The notes beneath the pieces were generated by a model. The model was not told the DNA's origin, searched no databases, and worked only from the letters and a program-made list of their open reading frames with translations. A stretch of DNA of 64,000 bases, taken from contig JAMXBB010000002.1 of the NCBI GenBank assembly GCA_024138015.1, positions 48,875,473 through 48,939,472 of the forward strand, given 5' to 3'. The number at the start of each line of letters is the position of its first letter. Within the stretch, counting starts at the first letter, position 1. The stretch comes from Lumnitzera littorea. Lineage: Eukaryota > Streptophyta > Magnoliopsida > Myrtales > Combretaceae. Below, in pieces: positions 1 to 11,263 of this stretch. The position numbers and the translations under genes were made by a program.

Positions 1-324
1 TTATAAAAATAAAAGCCCATCGATTTCTTTTAATTTTCGTATGGTAGCTCAGTCTTAATAGGTTAGTCCTCCAAACTCATTTTTTCTGGTTTAATTTTTT
101 AAAAAATTAATTTTTTAAAAATATCCGCAAGCTAATGGTCATATTAAGGTTTTCCCACTCAAAAACCCTAATTTTATTTAAACTGGTTGAACTGATTAGT
201 GACTCCATTTAAAAAAAAAAAAAAACAACATTTTCTTTTTCCTTAATTTAATGTCGAGTAATTTATATTAAGCGGGCTAGGCTTGATATAGGTTAAATTA
301 AGGAAATCGAAATAGGACTCGACA
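1..324 (+). mobile_element. 3' end of a Tat-lineage LTR (element A, 5' LTR)
   Basis: This stretch aligns along its length with the last ~320 bases of the LTRs at 5724-7951 and 24401-26690. Shared blocks include the AGTCTTAATAGGTTAG-like and GTCGAGTAATTTATATTAAG-like stretches. It ends in CA at 323-324 and is followed four bases later by a primer-binding site, which marks it as a 5' LTR. The start of the LTR lies outside the window. Confidence 0.7.
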
Positions 325-328
325 AAAT

Positions 329-346
329 TGGCGACTCTATTAGGGA
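329..346 (+). other. Primer-binding site (tRNA-Arg type)
   Basis: TGGCGACTCTATTAGGGA lies four bases after the LTR end. As I recall it, the complement of the 3' end of a plant tRNA-Arg reads TGGCGACTCCGCTGGGGA, so 14 of 18 bases match. All four differences are C-to-T or G-to-A changes, as expected for decay of methylated cytosines. A tRNA-Arg primer is usual for Tat/Ogre-type Ty3/gypsy elements. Confidence 0.6.
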
Positions 347-1881
347 AACCGGGTGGGTTAACCATGTAAAAATAACAAAATTAATTGATTGGCTTTTGTA
401 TTTTTTTTTTTTTATTGTATTATAGTTGTACTAACTAAGTTTTTAGTGATGCAGGTCTTAAAAAAAAAAAAAAAGCCTAGCCAAATGAGCCTTTATGAGG
501 ATAAGGGGTTTTTTATTTTTTAAGTAACCATTTGTATGTTTAAATATGGTTGGACCTCGGCTTCCTTAGAAACTTAGGACGGGTCGCCATTGTGTAACTC
601 TTAGGTTGCAAGGGTCTCTACCCCCGCCTAACGATGATGGGTAAACCCACTTAGACTTTGATGTAACCCATTAAGCTTCTTTTCAGAAAGCCTTAGAGTT
701 ATAGAGTTTAAGACCCGTAGACCTAACCCTCTTGCATCATTCTTTTTTAAAAAAGAGTAGTTATTTTTAAAATTATAGGAAAAGCCTGATTTAACCCGCA
801 GTCAATTTATCGATTATTTTTAATTAACAAAATCAGTAACCTTTATACATAAGTATACATGAGCTTCATTTTTATTAAAACTTATTTTCAATATACTTAT
901 ATATAAGGGTACTCTTTGATTAGAAATTTATCATACTCCCTATAGTTTATTAATAATCAACCCCATTACATTACATGTATGTGTAGCATATTTCATCACA
1001 ATTATTTTGCATATTTGTTTTGTATAAGTTATCTTTTGTAATATATGTATATTTTGTAGGTTTTGTTTAATTTTATCAGTAATAGGTTGTGTAACATAAC
1101 ATTTAACATAAAATGCTAAAAATCATTAGTATATCTCCTATACCAATGTTAAAAAAAAAAAAAAGACTTCTATATCAACTTTTTTTTTGCATATAATCAT
1201 GGAAATTAACAATAGTAAAGATTATTATGGAACTATCTTTTGTTTAAAAGACTTTCCAACATTCTTTTAAAAAAAATTTAAAAGATATTTATTAGTAAAA
1301 ATCAATTTCATGATAATTATTTACTCGGTTGATTTCTATTACAATGCTACACATGTACCATACTATTAGGAACTAACGAAATAAAAAAAAAGATTTAATC
1401 ATTAGATTTCCATCGTGAATTATTTTCCATCTTAAGTTTATTAATCTTGTAAATGTCTAAGTTCTCATTCTTTGTATTTAGCCCTTAAGTTATGACGGTC
1501 CTAATAGAGTTTTCTCCATGAGTCGACACCCTTATGTCATTTATTCAATAAGTTTCTCATTGTAAAATAATTTTAGCTTCTCCATATCATCCTTGTAATA
1601 TTATCGTCATCTTAGCAATATTATCGTCATCCTATGTCCTTAGCCGTCAGTCCTAATGTTTTCTTTATTTAGATTTGTCGATGTCAATATTAGGCTTCTA
1701 TGATATAAAATAAGCATCGATTTTCTAATAAAAAGTTTCCAAAAATAAAAGAATGGTTTTCAAAACTAAAAACTCGATGCAATGTTGCTAACAAAAAAGG
1801 ATTCTTGCAGGTTTTGAAAGATTGCTTTCAAAATGATATGGCCTAACCTAAAGCTCGTAATCACTCATTTTCAAAAACAAG
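347..1881 (+). other. Decayed internal leader of element A
   Basis: AT-rich sequence between the primer-binding site and the gag remnant. It has several A and T homopolymers and no open frame or recognisable domain. By position it is the untranslated leader and gag start of element A. Confidence 0.4.
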
Positions 1882-2696
1882 ATGTCTGAAGCTCTTAAAC
1901 ATAGAATAGCCATAATAGAAGGAGTTCCAAGCAAATACGAGAAACAAGTCGAAGCCACAGCTTATATCCAAGCCTATGAGCCTATTGACACACCATCTCA
2001 AGCATACGAGTCTAAAGAGTTGTAGATTTAAGGGCCTACTATCAACATGATACAAAGTTTTGAAAAATTACTAAAAGTGAATTTAAATGGTCAAGCCTAA
2101 GGGGCATGTCACTACCAGGTCTGGAAGAAAAGGTTGTTACCTTAGAAGAAAAGTTGATAATATTAGAAGCAAGACTCACTAGCACGGAAATGGCAATGGG
2201 TTATGTGCTCAAGCAGCTAAAAAACCTACATCTTAATACGAATGGGAAGTTACAACCCAAGCATGAAGATGATTCAGTGAAAGAGAAATCAGGAGTGAAT
2301 GTGCCAATTAGGAAAGCCCACAATCATAACAAGCCCATCCATAACAAGAGGAGGCGATTTACGCAGTTCAAGATTCTAATGGCCTAGGTGTTCAAACAAT
2401 TGAGAGATGTAAGACTACTGACATACAAAAACCCAACAAGGAAATGCAAGCCAAGAGATCGTAACCCCAACAAACGGTGTAAATACCATGTGGGCCAAGT
2501 GGGGCATACCACTAAAGATTGTTGGAGATTGAAGCATAAGGTGCAAGATTTGATCGATACCAAGATTATCCAACTAAGTTTTCTAGAGATTGATGGGTTG
2601 ATTAGTAACGGTATTCCTTCCCTAAGTTTTGAAAGGGCATCAAATAAACAACCTCTAACATCAAGCATTGAGGATTTGTTACTATCATCTAACTAG
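1882..2696 (+). pseudogene. Tat-type gag remnant
   Basis: There are three frame-broken pieces. A frame opens at an ATG at 1882 (MSEALKHRIA) and stops near 2025. The next piece, 2106-2387, has a heptad-like coiled coil (LEEKVVTLEEKLIILEARL) and a basic tail. The last, 2388-2696, carries the Tat-style zinc-knuckle variant CKYHVGQVGHTTKDCWRLK, followed by KVQDLID, as in Tat gag proteins (C-x2-H-x5-H-x4-C spacing). Protease and reverse transcriptase do not follow, because sequence of another family begins downstream. In an intact element this protein would form the virus-like particle. It is non-functional here. Confidence 0.6.
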
Positions 2697-2699
2697 GTG

Positions 2700-4499
2700 G
2701 CTTACCACTTAAAGTAGTTGGGCATATCTCTAAAAGATTAATTTAATTGAATGGGCTGAGTTCAAAGAAGTGATAGAAATATAGGGGAAAAAAAAATAGG
2801 AAAGAATTTTAGTTCCTACATTTTCTTTCATTTTAGAGCTTGTAATAGATACGAGTTATTGAATAAAGTAGTTTTGTTTGCTATAAAGCTAGCTTAATTC
2901 AAATAAGGACATTTCGAATGAGTGAAAATGGATAAAGAAAATGTGAACTTGGAGCTTAAAACTTTCTACCTAAGGGAATAATAACACATTACTTGAAAAG
3001 TTTAGGATGAAAAGAGGCAACCCATGTCCCAAACACTACCCCTAGGCATACATGAGAGAAGAGTGTCATCAAGGTGAATAATTAGAACAAACGCCATGGT
3101 GTTTAGGTGGTGTTTGAAATGAGTGGCTTGCGGTGGTGCAAGGGTTTTGATGGTAGACAATTAGTGGTGCAACTAGGAGGCAAGGCAGTGGTCGAGAAGA
3201 GTTGGGTTGAGGAGCTCACGTCATAAAGGAGCTTTGGTAATGATGGTTTTTGCTTAGGGAGTGGTCGAGTAGTGGAGAAATCTGGAGAGAGTAAGAGAAC
3301 TATGATCTAGAGAGAAAGAGTTCGAGGTAGAGAGATCGAGAGAGAGTGATGATTTCAGATCTTTTTTTTTATTTTTTGTACACTAAACGCTTATCTAAGT
3401 TCCAATTTATAGTGTTTAAGCTTTGATTCAGAATGGAAGGTGATAATCGTGATTTCAATGAGGGCGTACGGTTTGGGGCATGATTTGTAATTTGGGTACA
3501 AATTGTGTTGAATTCTAGTTAATTGTATGTCCCTGAGTTTTGCTCTTGCTTAAAATTCTAGCCAAAAACTTCGTATCACTTGAAACAAGCTTGATCCGCG
3601 CAAAGGAAAATGGAAGAAAATATGGTTTTCGCAATTTTTCCTCCATTTTCAATTCACGTTTTAACCCTTTAAATGTTCGTATTAGATGTGTTCTAAGGTT
3701 CAATTCAAAGTAGGCTACGTTAACTTCGTGATTGCCTCACTGATTTAGTGAAATTGGAAAGGAAAGAGTCTTAAAATCAACATGAAAGTGGGCTACCCAG
3801 TAAGGAAATGGAGAGAAAATCCGAGGAAAGAAAAGGAAAGAGGAAGAAAGGAAAGGATAGCTGACGTGGTGCCACGTCAACTATGTCAACCTATAAGAAG
3901 TTACCACATGTCCTTAAAGACATGTGGCAGATGGCGTAGCATGTGACACATGTCATGCTACGTAGTAACATGTGTCAAGCCACATGTTGTGTAGTAGTGC
4001 TACGTATCCCACAATCATGCATTGTGTGTGTTTGTAAGGGGGAAAAACAAAAGGCAATTCTACCTTTGATGAGATTCAAACTCTTAACTTCAAGCTTAAT
4101 ACAATGCTAATTCTAAGTACTTATCCAATAGGTCATTGCTCTATACTTTGTCCATACGTGTAATTAAATTCATATATAAATTAGGTCAATTTAAGCTAAA
4201 TTCAAATCTAAACCCAAGGCCAATAGCCATTTTCTTATTTTATCTATTCTATTCTATTAAACTATCTAAAAAAATTATTATTTTTTAAACTTCCTATGTG
4301 TTTTTTTTTTTTTTTTTTTTTGCAACTTTTCATTTTTTTTTTTGTAATTTTCTATTTTTTTTTTCTTTTCTTAAATTTTCTATTTTTTGTATATTCTTAA
4401 ATTTCTTTTTTTTGTGTTTTTTTTTTTCTAATTTAGGACCCTTTACCCTATTCTAAAAATTTTTTAAAAATAAAGGAGGTAAAAAATGAGGTGTCTACA
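2700..4499 (-). mobile_element. LTR of another Ty3/gypsy family, minus strand
   Basis: Read on the minus strand, a sharp LTR-like start TGTAGACACCTCATTTTTT lies at 4499 and runs leftward. About 1.1 kb into it is a TATA box (TATAAATT at 3404-3411), followed by a CT-rich leader near 3240-3360, the normal order of U3 then R/U5. Apart from the first ~20 bases it does not resemble the LTRs at 5724 and 24401. The left boundary could not be fixed and is approximate. No second copy is visible, so it may be a solo LTR inserted in element A or part of a larger insertion cut by the gap. Confidence 0.45.
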
Positions 4500-5053
4500 A
4501 TATAACTATGTATATTATAAATACTTAATAACTTAACTTAACTTATATAATAAAACTATATTTCATTATATAAGGAAAATAATAATATACTTTAGATATA
4601 TAAATATATATAACTGTTTAGTGAAATATAAATAAATAGAACTCTAACATTTTATAACTATTATGAAAACTAAATCTAAGTTTTATATATATATAGGGTC
4701 TCTTAGTAAGTAAAGCATTGACGATACGAGTCTACTATAGTGAGTGTTAGGATAGGTAAGTGGGATCAATGCTTCACAATATTTTAGGAGTATTATTTTA
4801 GAATATCTATAGACTTTTGTATATATTTACTTGTGATTGTAGTTAACTATTTATGCATATACAGAGATTGTGTTTGAGATTCAATTTGCTTTAATGGGAG
4901 CTAAGTTCCATGCTATGGTTATTCTGTGAATATTATTATGCTTAAATTATTTAAACTTAGTTAATCACCCTAAAAATAAACTTACTCATATTTGGCCTAA
5001 CATCTAGCCTAGTATGCATCGCAACTCATTAGGGGTAAGAGTTAGAATTCTTG
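4500..5053. other. AT-rich sequence without recognisable features
   Basis: Low-complexity AT-rich DNA between the minus-strand LTR edge and the gap. No open frame, repeat boundary or known motif was recognised. Confidence 0.4.
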
Positions 5054-5576
5054 NNNNNNNNNNNNNNNNNNNNNNNNNNNNNNNNNNNNNNNNNNNNNNN
5101 NNNNNNNNNNNNNNNNNNNNNNNNNNNNNNNNNNNNNNNNNNNNNNNNNNNNNNNNNNNNNNNNNNNNNNNNNNNNNNNNNNNNNNNNNNNNNNNNNNNN
5201 NNNNNNNNNNNNNNNNNNNNNNNNNNNNNNNNNNNNNNNNNNNNNNNNNNNNNNNNNNNNNNNNNNNNNNNNNNNNNNNNNNNNNNNNNNNNNNNNNNNN
5301 NNNNNNNNNNNNNNNNNNNNNNNNNNNNNNNNNNNNNNNNNNNNNNNNNNNNNNNNNNNNNNNNNNNNNNNNNNNNNNNNNNNNNNNNNNNNNNNNNNNN
5401 NNNNNNNNNNNNNNNNNNNNNNNNNNNNNNNNNNNNNNNNNNNNNNNNNNNNNNNNNNNNNNNNNNNNNNNNNNNNNNNNNNNNNNNNNNNNNNNNNNNN
5501 NNNNNNNNNNNNNNNNNNNNNNNNNNNNNNNNNNNNNNNNNNNNNNNNNNNNNNNNNNNNNNNNNNNNNNNNNNNN
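5054..5576. other. Assembly gap (523 N)
   Basis: A run of 523 undetermined bases. Any open frames across it are artefacts. Confidence 0.99.
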
Positions 5577-6238
5577 TACACCCTACAAAAGATGAGCCAA
5601 AACTCAATAGGTAACTATACAAATGCATGCAATGTTTAAGCAAAAACACATAGATATCCTAAATTAATGCTACATATACAATTTAGTAATCTTATTTAAG
5701 CCAACAAAAGCATACATCCCTATTGTAGACACCTCATTTTTGCCATTTTATTTTTGTATTTTTATTAAGTCAAATTAAAGAAAAAATAATAATAATAATA
5801 AATAAAATAAAATAAAATTGAAAATTGAAAAAAACAATAAAAATAAAGTATCAAGTCGTATCGAGTCAAGTCAAATCGTTTAGGATCGAATATGAAAATG
5901 GTGAGTGATCCATTTAATAAATTTTAAGTTGTTAAAGAATCAAGCTTTATTAAAATATTTTTAGTTTAATATGATATAAAGTGGATTTTTTTTATCTAAT
6001 TTATATTGGGCTAAAATAGACTTATGATTTATTAAATTGGTTATTGGGCTAAATAAAGTTAGACTGAGCAAGACTCGAAAAAATAAAAAGCCCGAATTAA
6101 AATAGAGTTTTTAGGAACTAGGTCGAATCTTCAAATAATCTAAAACATATCTTCCGTATCTAAGATTCATTATCATGTTTAGGGTTTGTTAAGATAGAAT
6201 CTATATCTAAGAGATACAAAAAATTCAATTGTGGGTAT

Positions 6239-6247
6239 TATAAATAG
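6239..6247 (+). promoter_or_regulatory. TATA box of LTR copy 1
   Basis: TATAAATAG in the context GGGTATTATAAATAGGAA. The same context recurs in the second LTR at 24863. Transcription would start roughly 30 bases downstream, at the edge of the CA-rich segment. Confidence 0.55.
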
Positions 6248-6289
6248 GAATTCAACGATAGACTTAAGGATGTTCTTTTTTTTTTTACA

Positions 6290-6900
6290 ATCCCCTAACA
6301 CGTAAGCCTATGTTCCTCACACAATAGCCCCCAAACCGAACACATCCAAACATAAAGCCATACCTTTCTCAACCGTCGATCCCTTACTATAGCACAACAA
6401 CATTCCATGAACACCGCATGATCATGCTACTAACGGAACACAATCCACCCTAGCACCTGACAAACACCCAACACCTCACTTCACAATCTAACGTACGCTA
6501 TATGATAGCCCCTCACACACTCAATCACATATAGCCGACACCTGATCATGTTTCACACATAGCACCCGCACATTACTTGACTACCGCACATCCACAACAC
6601 CTTCACTTACACGCATACCCCCTAGACATATACGTATAATAGCTCCTTGATTGAAATAGACAGACACAGACCACCTCTCATACAGCATACACTCACTCAC
6701 TCACTGAATTCATGCATATAACATACTCACTCACCAAGTTCACTGCTGAACACACACAATAACATACACACACAGATTCACACAAGTTGCTAGACACGTG
6801 CACTCACATACACAATCACGACATGCCACTACCGCGTACGGTTACAATCCATGTTACACACCACTACCGTAAACATGCCAATCACGCACGACTCGACCGA
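6290..6900 (+). repeat. CA-rich, G-poor leader segment in LTR copy 1
   Basis: About 610 bases dominated by A and C, with many CACA, CACTCA and ACAC runs and very few G, beginning just downstream of the TATA box. The counterpart in the other LTR is at about 24895-25855 and is longer. It codes for nothing recognisable. By position it would be the R/U5 leader of the element's RNA. Confidence 0.6.
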
Positions 6901-7117
6901 TTTAGGTAAATTATTTTCTTTATTTGATTAATTAATTTTTTTTAGTTAATTTAATTATCTTTTACTATTTTTTTTATTGCAAGTATTATTATTTTTTTTG
7001 GTTATTTTTTAGATAATTTGATTTTTAAACAAATTTAATTAGTTGAAAATTGCAAATTTTTTTAAAAAATATCTCGTATCTTTTCTCTGAGATCCGTATC
7101 TTTGAAAAAAATATGTA

Positions 7118-7262
7118 TCTAGATCTTATCTTAACATATCTTGCATATAAGATTTAGAAAAGATACATATCTAGATTATATCTTAGCATATTTTTCATAT
7201 GGGATACATATCTAAAATACGTGTCTTAGTATATATCATATGTAAGATTTAAGAAAGATATT
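7118..7262 (+). repeat. Triplicated ~50-bp motif in LTR copy 1
   Basis: Three degenerate tandem copies of a unit containing ATCTAGATTATATCTTAGCAT and CATATAAGATTTAGAAAAGA-like halves. The second LTR has essentially one copy (about 25978-26030), so the unit was amplified in this LTR or lost in the other. Confidence 0.5.
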
Positions 7263-7951
7263 TTTATATACATAGTGAATTTTAAAATAAAAAAAAAATC
7301 TTAACCAGAGCTTTCAAAAAAGATTTAGTTAGCTAGGTGTTTCTTTTTTAAATAGATTCGTAGAATTATATTTTTTTTATTTTTTTTAAATAATAAATGG
7401 TTAAATAAACGTAAATTTAGCTTGATTTTCAAAAGCAAAAGAAATCCACCTACTAAATATTTTAGAAAAAAAGAACTATATTGATTTGATCATAACTAAC
7501 AAGTACGTAAATACTTTCGAGGCAACCATATAAAAAATTAAAAAAAAAATTTCTTCCTTTTTCTTGATAAGTTCATAATAAGAAAATAATTTAAAAAATC
7601 ATTTTAGTTGTATTTTATATACCTATACATATTTTAGTATTTTTAGAAAAAATAAAATATAATAGGCCCATTAATTTTTTTTTATCTTTTACATAGTAAC
7701 TTAATCTTAATAGGTTAGCTCTCGAACTTAGTTTTTCTAGTTAATTTTGTAAAAATTATTTTCTTTAAAAATACACGAATTAATCGAAAACCCTAATTTC
7801 ATTTTTTACTAATTTAACCAGTTGGCAACTCCAATTTTTCAAAATATTTTTTTAAAAAAAATATTTCCTTAATTTTATGTCAAGTAATATATATTAAGCG
7901 AGTTGGGCTTAATATGGATTAAGTTAAGGAACACTAAAGTAGGAATTGACA

Positions 7952-8977
7952 CTTGTGCTTAAAATAACTCACAAATCGGCCATTTCATGCTAGTCGATTA
8001 CAAGTGCCCACAAAAGGCATCCCATATCTACCAATATGTTCTACTACAACTTCTTCACAAAACAGTAACTCGGTTTATAATGTTTACTAATGTCATCAAC
8101 CGGTTAGGAACATTGGCATAAAAATAATAAAATTTCTTGAGGCTGTTCAAAGACCAATCATATCATAGCTATCACTAGGTAAGTATCCAAAATATTGACC
8201 ATCACAGTTCTTTTTGCCTCTCTGAAGCACATACAATAGGAAGTAAGGTTTCACTTTCGATTAAGTTCATTATTATGTAACCTTAGCACATAAGAAGCAA
8301 CAAGCAAATTGTCACGTACATTTCTCTTAAGCAGTTATATTCCATGATTCACAATTAGTTCTTATCCATAATAAAATCGATTCAGTGCAAACATCATACT
8401 TCCATACTTAATGAAAACTTATGATTGTAACTTATATTCATGTTTGAATGCCTAAAGATTGAAACTTGTGGAATATGTTAGGTTGAATAAAGCCAATTAC
8501 TAACCACTAACAAATTAACTAATCAACAAGTTACTAACTTTTAAACTTATTAAATAACTATAAGGTAACCAATTAGTTAAATAGTTAACGTTATAACAAA
8601 CTAACTAACAACTTATTAATTAATAAATTATACCTTATTACTGGCTTATCATAAACTAACTAACTTATAACATAATTAATAATCGACTAACTAATTGTTA
8701 ACTTATCTATCCAATTAATTTTTTTCTTTCTTTTTTACTTCACTTTATTAGGGTCATTTTACCACACTACAAGGACAGGTTGACCTACCTATTTTAGACC
8801 CATTGAGTACCCTACCTTTGAGGTCAAAGCCTATCATGGGTCGATCAACTATCTGAACTCGCTTCCAATTATTCGTCTATTGAAAGGCCATTTAAATACT
8901 AATTAAGGTTGGTTGACTACAATTTATTATTTTTTTCTCATAAACTCCAAAATCTAGCTTCACTTTCCAAAAACATG
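7952..8977. other. Intergenic, no features recognised
   Basis: AT-rich DNA. From about 8500 to 8720 it is unusually poor in G and full of TAACTAAC- and TTAACT-like words. No coding sequence or repeat boundary was found. Confidence 0.4.
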
Positions 8978-8985
8978 TTTTCAAT

Positions 8986-9506
8986 TAGGGTTACAAATGA
9001 ACTAAGTCAATCCAAGTTTCTAAAGGCCAAAGCTCGGCTCATTTTAAAATTATTAAGCTCAAGACTAAGCCAAGATTTTTATTGAGCCTACAATTGAGGC
9101 TCAAGCTCAGCTCATTTTGATAAACGAGCTTTGTCTTGAGCTCTAACACGACTCATTTACTATTTAAGCTCGAGCTAATCTCAAGCCTAAGTATAGAAAA
9201 TAAATAAATATATAAATATATAGATTAACAAATAGCAAACAAGGATTAGGTTATATGTTATATATTATCCTATAACGTATTATATATTTATATATATTAT
9301 ATAGATATTATCCTTTATATTAATAATATATAATACTTGTAATATATATAAAACTCATAAACATCCTCACGAGTCTAAACGAGCCAACTTGCTAATTAAA
9401 GTGAGTAAATTCGTAAGCTAAAAAGCTTGAATTGGAGATCGAGCTCCATTAGTTTACTAATCGAGCTCAAGTAGAACTCAAGTAGCTCAACTCATTTACA
9501 GCTTTA
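8986..9506 (+). mobile_element. hAT-like non-autonomous element (MITE), 521 bp
   Basis: The left end TAGGGTTACAAATGAACT and the reverse complement of the right end TAAAGCTGTAAATGAGTT form imperfect terminal inverted repeats, with most differences being transitions. Flanking octamers TTTTCAAT (8978-8985) and TTTCCAAT (9507-9514) match at 7 of 8 positions; an 8-bp target duplication is the hAT signature. The inside is rich in GAGCTCGAGCT/AAGCTCGAGC-like words, as in common plant MITEs with a TGTAAATGAGC terminus. No transposase frame is present. Confidence 0.65.
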
Positions 9507-9514
9507 TTTCCAAT

Positions 9515-11140
9515 ATTAATTTCAACATCTAGTAAATCAAAACCATTCACTAATCAATTCCTTTTCCTTATAAACATCCAAAAGCCATAACTCTTCTCCA
9601 TAATTCTTTTATATCTTCAATCATAGTTTTAAATGACAAATTATGGTTCCAGCCAACCATTTGTAAATCTATCAATTTGATTAACATACTTTCAAACTTC
9701 CAAGTCAACTTAATTTGATTACAGTCAACATATACATAAGTTCCTCTTATAACAAATAAAGAACCAAGAATCCATGGTTAATAAGATCAACTTGGTTTTT
9801 AGTTTACAAATTCATAATATTACAGATAATTTTACTTATCTACCACTTTCTAGTTCTAAATTCAAATCTTTGCCCTAAATTTCTTCTAATTCCATATAAT
9901 GACTATATTACAAATTATAAAACAACATCTAATAGCAAAGCAATATGTTTATGTCAAATCAATGCACACCCCTATAAGGATGTTGTTTTGCACCAATGAC
10001 CAACCTTGAACATTAATTCATAGGCTGATAATTTCCTTTGTGAAAAACACGCAAATAGAATTTCTATTATCTATTAATCAACCATAATAAAAGATTCAGA
10101 TCCGTACCTTGATTCGAACCAAAACCCTAATTCCTACAGAATTTAGTCACCACCACCTTAAATCCAACAACCTTCAATGGATTCAAATCCTTACAAGAAT
10201 GGTTAATTAGGGCTTGATCCTACCATAAAACTAGAATTTAAGGGATAATTTATTACCTATTTCCAAGATCCCCTTTGAACTTCAAGATTCATAAAAATCC
10301 TTGATAGCTCTTAATTGAAGTGTCCTATTCCAAAAGAGATAGAGGGAATTAGGGTCTTTTCTTAAGTGAAACCTAATAAAAGTGAAAAAGAGGGAGACAA
10401 AGAAACCCTTCACTTTGTTGTCTCAGCACAAGAGGGGCTACTAGGATTTCTTTCTCTTTTTGTTTGCATGATAGGATTATACGATGATTTATGGTAATTA
10501 GTGTGAGGATGAGTGGACCATATTCATAAGTCTTTTAATGTGAATATACAATCAAATAAGTCAATGTGTCGCGATTTATTAATTACATATTGCTAAGGGA
10601 TAATTACTTAATTATCCCCCTTTTTAATATCTAAGGGCAGTTCGACTTATTCCGCAACCAAAAAGGAATGATAACTATCTCTTTCCTATTGTTGCATACA
10701 ATTTGTAATTATAAGCCAATGTTTTTTCATTCAACCATCTGCATTGAGCAGGTACAAAACTAGTTTTTATTTACACCGTAAGAAAGCCAACCAAACGCGT
10801 AGAACTCATCTGGAACCCTCATCGGTATCCCTATAAAGGAAGTAATATTATATATATCCGGTCCACGTGAATGAAAGTCCGGACAAAAGCTACTCATCCA
10901 TTAATTAGATGCAAAAGGCTGTGTGGTACCAAGAAGTTAGTAAGTTTCCCCCCTATTCTGAACAATCTCTCCCACTTTATGTTATCTTTATCACGGTCCC
11001 CATATGTGTCTATCGTCTCGAGCAAAACATTAGGTACATGTTATTGTCAAGTGGATCATGATATGCATGAATTATCCTCATGACGTGCGCACAAAACACG
11101 ATTGTTGATTTGACCGCTTAAGACCCCACTACTTCCCTTC
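9515..11140. other. Intergenic, no features recognised
   Basis: AT-rich DNA without convincing coding sequence on either strand. A 70-codon frame at 10871-11083 has no recognisable features and no support as a gene. Confidence 0.4.
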
Positions 11141-11148
11141 TCCTTCAC

Positions 11149-11156
11149 TATATATT
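11149..11156 (+). promoter_or_regulatory. TATA box upstream of the 168-residue protein gene
   Basis: TATATATT in the context TTCACTATATATTC lies 108 bases before the start codon. The sequence between them is pyrimidine-rich, as in many plant 5' leaders, so a start near 11180-11190 is likely. Confidence 0.5.
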
Positions 11157-11263
11157 CTTTTGCATCTCCATTCCTGTTGCCTGCCCCATTGAGTAGTAAC
11201 AATTACTATCTTGGCTCTTTTTTCTGATTTCCTCCTTCAGTATATTCAATCTGATTATACTCC

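Larger units (their letters stand above)
5724..7951 (+). mobile_element. Tat-lineage LTR, copy 1 (2.2 kb)
   Basis: Starts TGTAGACACCTCATTTTTGCC-like at 5724 and ends TTGACA at 7951. It aligns from end to end with the LTR at 24401-26690. Shared parts include AAAGTATCAAGTCGT, the block around GATATAAAGTGGATTTTTTT, the TATA box, the CA-rich segment and the terminal ~320 bases. No polypurine tract lies just before it and no primer-binding site just after. It could be the 3' LTR of element A or a solo LTR. The flanking pentamers CCTAT and CTTGT differ only by two transitions, which fits a decayed target duplication but is weak evidence. Confidence 0.75.

Noticed and set aside
2384..2668. Minus-strand frame opposite the zinc knuckle
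   Set aside because: Shadow of the gag frame on the plus strand.
5014..5649. Long open frames on both strands near 5.0-5.6 kb
   Set aside because: They consist almost wholly of undetermined bases in the assembly gap.
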